Origin: Gliomastix tumulicola
Lineage: Eukaryota; Ascomycota; Sordariomycetes; Hypocreales; Bionectriaceae
NCBI GenBank assembly: GCA_001599755.1
Contig: BCHX01000002.1
Span: 5,252,330 to 5,316,329 of the forward strand
DNA: 64,000 bases
Reading direction: 5' to 3'
A program made the position numbers and the translations under genes. Below the pieces are notes generated by a model that was given only the letters and a program-made list of their open reading frames with translations, was not told where the DNA came from and did no database searches. How positions within the stretch are numbered: the first letter of the stretch is position 1; each line of letters opens with the position of its first letter. Shown here one piece after another: positions 61,257 to 64,000 of the stretch.

Positions 61257-64000
61257 TCAAAAGACAACGGTCCCGGTCTCTCGCACGGTCTCTGCCAACA
61301 GCGCCCTTCTCAAGGCATAGTTCCGATACGTCATGTCGCTCCCAACTCCAATGATAATGTCCTCACAAATCTTCTTCAATGGAGTATCCCCAGCTTGGTC
61401 CTTTTGATTGTATCAGCACCAGCCGCAAGTAAGAGCTCAACGTGAGAGCTGTCGATATCCATTGCCTCTTTGAGTCGGCAGTGTACAAAAGTAGTGTTGT
61501 CTAGGACTCGTAGATTCCCTCATTCACCTCGAACCGCCGCCACCAACTTCTCGGTTATCGACGTATTCCCAGCAAGTAGTGCCAAGTCCTTCGGTGAAAC
61601 GTAGTGAACCCACAGGCCGTCGGGGCTGATCGCCGCGACAGACGGGCCCGAGGGTCCAGTGAGTTTCGTAGCGGCTTGAATGGCTTCGTCGACCAATTCA
61701 TCCAGCCCAAAATAAGCCACTAGATGAATGGCTGTGAAGACGAATCTACTAGGAAAGGACTGAGGGTAGTTTTGCCTTGTGTGAAATTTGAATTTTTGGA
61801 GAAAGTGTCGGTCTCTCTGATGGATTTGGAGGTTGTACACTACGGCGTCGTGCATCTTGGTCTCACTCAGGAGAAGTTCTCCGAGTCTTTTAACCTCGCC
61901 CTCCCTCAGCGTATAGTGGCGAGCCCAGTGGACAGCGGAGTATCCATACAAGATTGCCATCGGATAAAGTGAGCTTCTTTGAGAGATATCCTTTTGGAGT
62001 AAATACATACATCTTTAGTGTAAGAAGGGCGAATTGTATAAGCCTCGGTAATCAGGGGACATTACTCACACATGGGTCGTACATCAGATGCGTGATGCAA
62101 TCCTCGGCAATATCTCTGTGTGCCATTGGTGCCCATTGGCTCTTGTACTCCTCGAGAAAGCTCTGGGTGGTGTAGTGAGCGAGCCGAACACTCCTGCTCT
62201 TTTCATCGAGCGTCACGAGTCCGCAACACAGAGAGACGAGCGTGTGGATGTCTCTCAGGTTCTCCATATCGAAGATGGCATCGCCGATGATTGTACAGGC
62301 TGCTGCTTGTAGCGTGTCCAGGGAAAGTGGCGGTTTTGCAAACGTGAGCCAAACGAGAACTCGTATGGCGAGATCACGGTGGCCCTGAGGCTGGGCTTGG
62401 ACCCTGACAAGCACATCTGAATACGCGGCGTTCAGGACCGCTGGCAGCTGCTGTTCACTGCCTTGACTGCCGTTGGTATCGAGTCGGACAAGGCTTCTGA
62501 GAGCATCTCGTATTTCCCGTTTGGACGTCTTGTCGCACAGAGAATCCATGTATAGTTTCATCAGCAAGAACCTGGTATCAATCATCAGCCATTCAGCGTT
62601 AATGAAACCCATCAGGAAATGTAACTCACATCCCCTGACAAGTGCTAATCAAGTGGCTTTGAATCTCACGATGAAACTCCGCGTCCGCTTGTATGGACAG
62701 GGGAAACTTGTGGAGCTTATCCTCGAGGTACGCTGCCAAGTCCTCTGGTGCAGCCGAGATTTCAAGAGAAGGCTGCCCTGCAAATGCAGCCTTTATGTCG
62801 GGAATGTGCCGGGAAGTCGCAATGAGGCTGACGCGGGCATTCTCCTGTAGTATCGAGAGCGCCCCTGGCAACGTCCTTCGATCTCCTTCCACCAAACACT
62901 CATCCAGAGCATCGATAACAATGTAAACATGGCTGAAGCAGGCAAGAACATCGTCAAGGACGCCTATGAGCTCCCCGTACGAAGGTTGTGTCTTGAACGC
63001 TTCGTGTTTCTCGTGTAGAATCCTGATGCCTTCCGGCACCGCGGGGCAGCGACTTGTCAACTGTCGCAACAGGCTTCCAAGTATCTGTTCAAGGCCCTGA
63101 GAGTCCCGGCGACGGAATTCGTAGTATATCCACGCGATCGCGACGTCGTTGCGGTCGTGGAACCGCGAAACCAGGTCGTTAATCGCAATGGCCATGATCA
63201 TTGTCTTGCCTGCGCCGGGGATTCCAGGACAGAACAGGGTCTGATGCTCCCCGGAACGCCACCGCTCATATTCACTTGACCTCAGGAACCATTGTCCAGT
63301 ATATGGGCTTCGGCTCTTGAGGATGTCGTTGTGATAGGCACCGGCATTTTCCAATGACAGCCAATTTAGATAGTTCACCCTGGCTTTTGTGTCAAAGTAA
63401 CCGGCAACTTGGTCACGCGTTTCGGTGGTTGTATCGTCAACTGTGGTATTTAAATTTTTAGTATAGACTATAGAAACCTATGGAACGCTGACCTTACTGG
63501 TTCTGAGGATCTCCGAGATTTGCCGCTCCGACTGGACGGCACTGGGCCTCACTTCACCCAGGAGGTCTGTAGCAAAAGCCGCCGCGACCATGGCAGCATA
63601 CCCCTGCCATTGCTTGTTCTTGTGCGAGTCTGAGTAGTCGCAGATGCCCCGTATCACCAGACAAGGCAGCGTGTCCATGAGGCCTCCGGCTTCCATCTCG
63701 AAGCACAAGACCCCCTCTCTCCTGGCGAACTCGTCACGGAGAGTCGCATTCTTCATGACGGAGTTTCCGGTGGCGACCAGGCCGTAATGCACCAGGATGT
63801 TGTCCTCTTCGTCTCTGGCCTCGCGCTCGACCAGGTTCCCTTCCTCCCGGGAGCAATCTGCCTCCTGGCAACTCCCAGCGTGGAGCACATGAGACTTGAA
63901 GAGAACATCGGAGCTGGGCTTTCCGTACGTCTTTCTTAGACGTTTGTTTTTTGTTAGAATATCCTCAACAGCCTGCTCGAGGCTGTGACCGTTAATTTCA
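61257..64000 (-). pseudogene. PNP-NACHT-ankyrin NLR (STAND NTPase), 5' end outside window, ankyrin end broken
   Basis: Fungal NLR-type receptor running off the right edge. The visible part starts in the PNP/UDP-type N-terminal domain (GLVATGNSVMKN, GVLCFEMEAGGLMDTLPCLV, IRGICDYSDSHKN). Exons: 64000-63498, 63440-62630 (NACHT), 62571 to about 62070, then from about 62012. Walker A is FCPGIPGAGKTM; Walker B is VYIVIDALDECL; the arginine-type segment SLIATSRHIPDI follows. Downstream HWARHYTLREGEV and FVFTAIHLVAYFGLDELV mark the ankyrin start. A TGA at 61522-61520 interrupts a frame that otherwise continues with ankyrin-like sequence (DNTTFVHCRLKEAM, HVELLLAAGAD), and a one-base shift near 61390 is needed to continue to 61257. 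The junction near 62070-62012 also lacks a strong phase-preserving donor. So it is a truncated or decaying NLR. Confidence 0.75.

Noticed and set aside
61492..61522. A short intron removing the TGA in the NLR ankyrin region
   Set aside because: The candidate GT-AG span is about 27 nt, below any plausible fungal intron length.

Overview
The window is nuclear DNA from a filamentous ascomycete (Pezizomycotina, most likely a Sordariomycete). The evidence is protein-coding genes split by short introns (about 47-80 nt) with fungal splice signals, an alpha-aminoadipate (fungal) lysine-pathway gene, a tRNA-Leu with an intron, and typical mould accessory genes (tyrosinase, HET, NACHT-ankyrin, HeLo-like and DUF6604-like proteins). 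No prokaryotic operons, rRNA or CRISPR arrays were seen. Three ambiguous bases occur (1943, 43836, 43840).

Layout. Positions 1-20 kb are mostly conserved housekeeping genes: RNA polymerase I subunit RPA135 (+), a secreted-type tyrosinase (+), a PHO80-like cyclin with a huge disordered insertion (-), homocitrate synthase with 14 exons including several microexons (-), proteasome subunit beta-1/PRE3 (-), an ERV2-type sulfhydryl oxidase (-), then tRNA-Leu(CAG) (+). Positions 21-26.6 kb hold a dispersed, partly decayed family of small low-complexity genes sharing an HGPWPER / GWTPVT-EELANWPAP module, flanking a gene with a C-terminal Zn2Cys6-like cysteine cluster. A secreted TAP-like serine peptidase (-) follows.

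Positions 28.7-32 kb are repeat-bearing and gene-poor, with a MITE-like inverted-repeat element and a long (GT)n tract. After this come a HET-domain gene (+), another gene-poor stretch, a secreted alpha-carbonic anhydrase (+) and an MDP-1-like HAD phosphatase (-).

Positions 40-64 kb form an island that looks like fungal non-self recognition or regulated-cell-death machinery: a DUF6604-like protein with a C-terminal CaaX box; a Ser/Thr kinase fused to ankyrin repeats; divergently from it, a HeLo-like N-terminus fused to a pseudokinase (an MLKL-like layout); three tandem paralogues of an unnamed GHKL/Hsp90-type ATPase family (one wrecked, one intact, one with a single nonsense codon); an AIG2-like protein; a transmembrane Ecm33-like receptor-L protein; and a PNP-NACHT-ankyrin NLR running off the right edge whose ankyrin end is broken. 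That these genes work together is inference from proximity and family knowledge. The strongest leads are the GHKL tandem array, the HeLo-pseudokinase/kinase-ankyrin divergent pair and the HGPWPER small-gene family.
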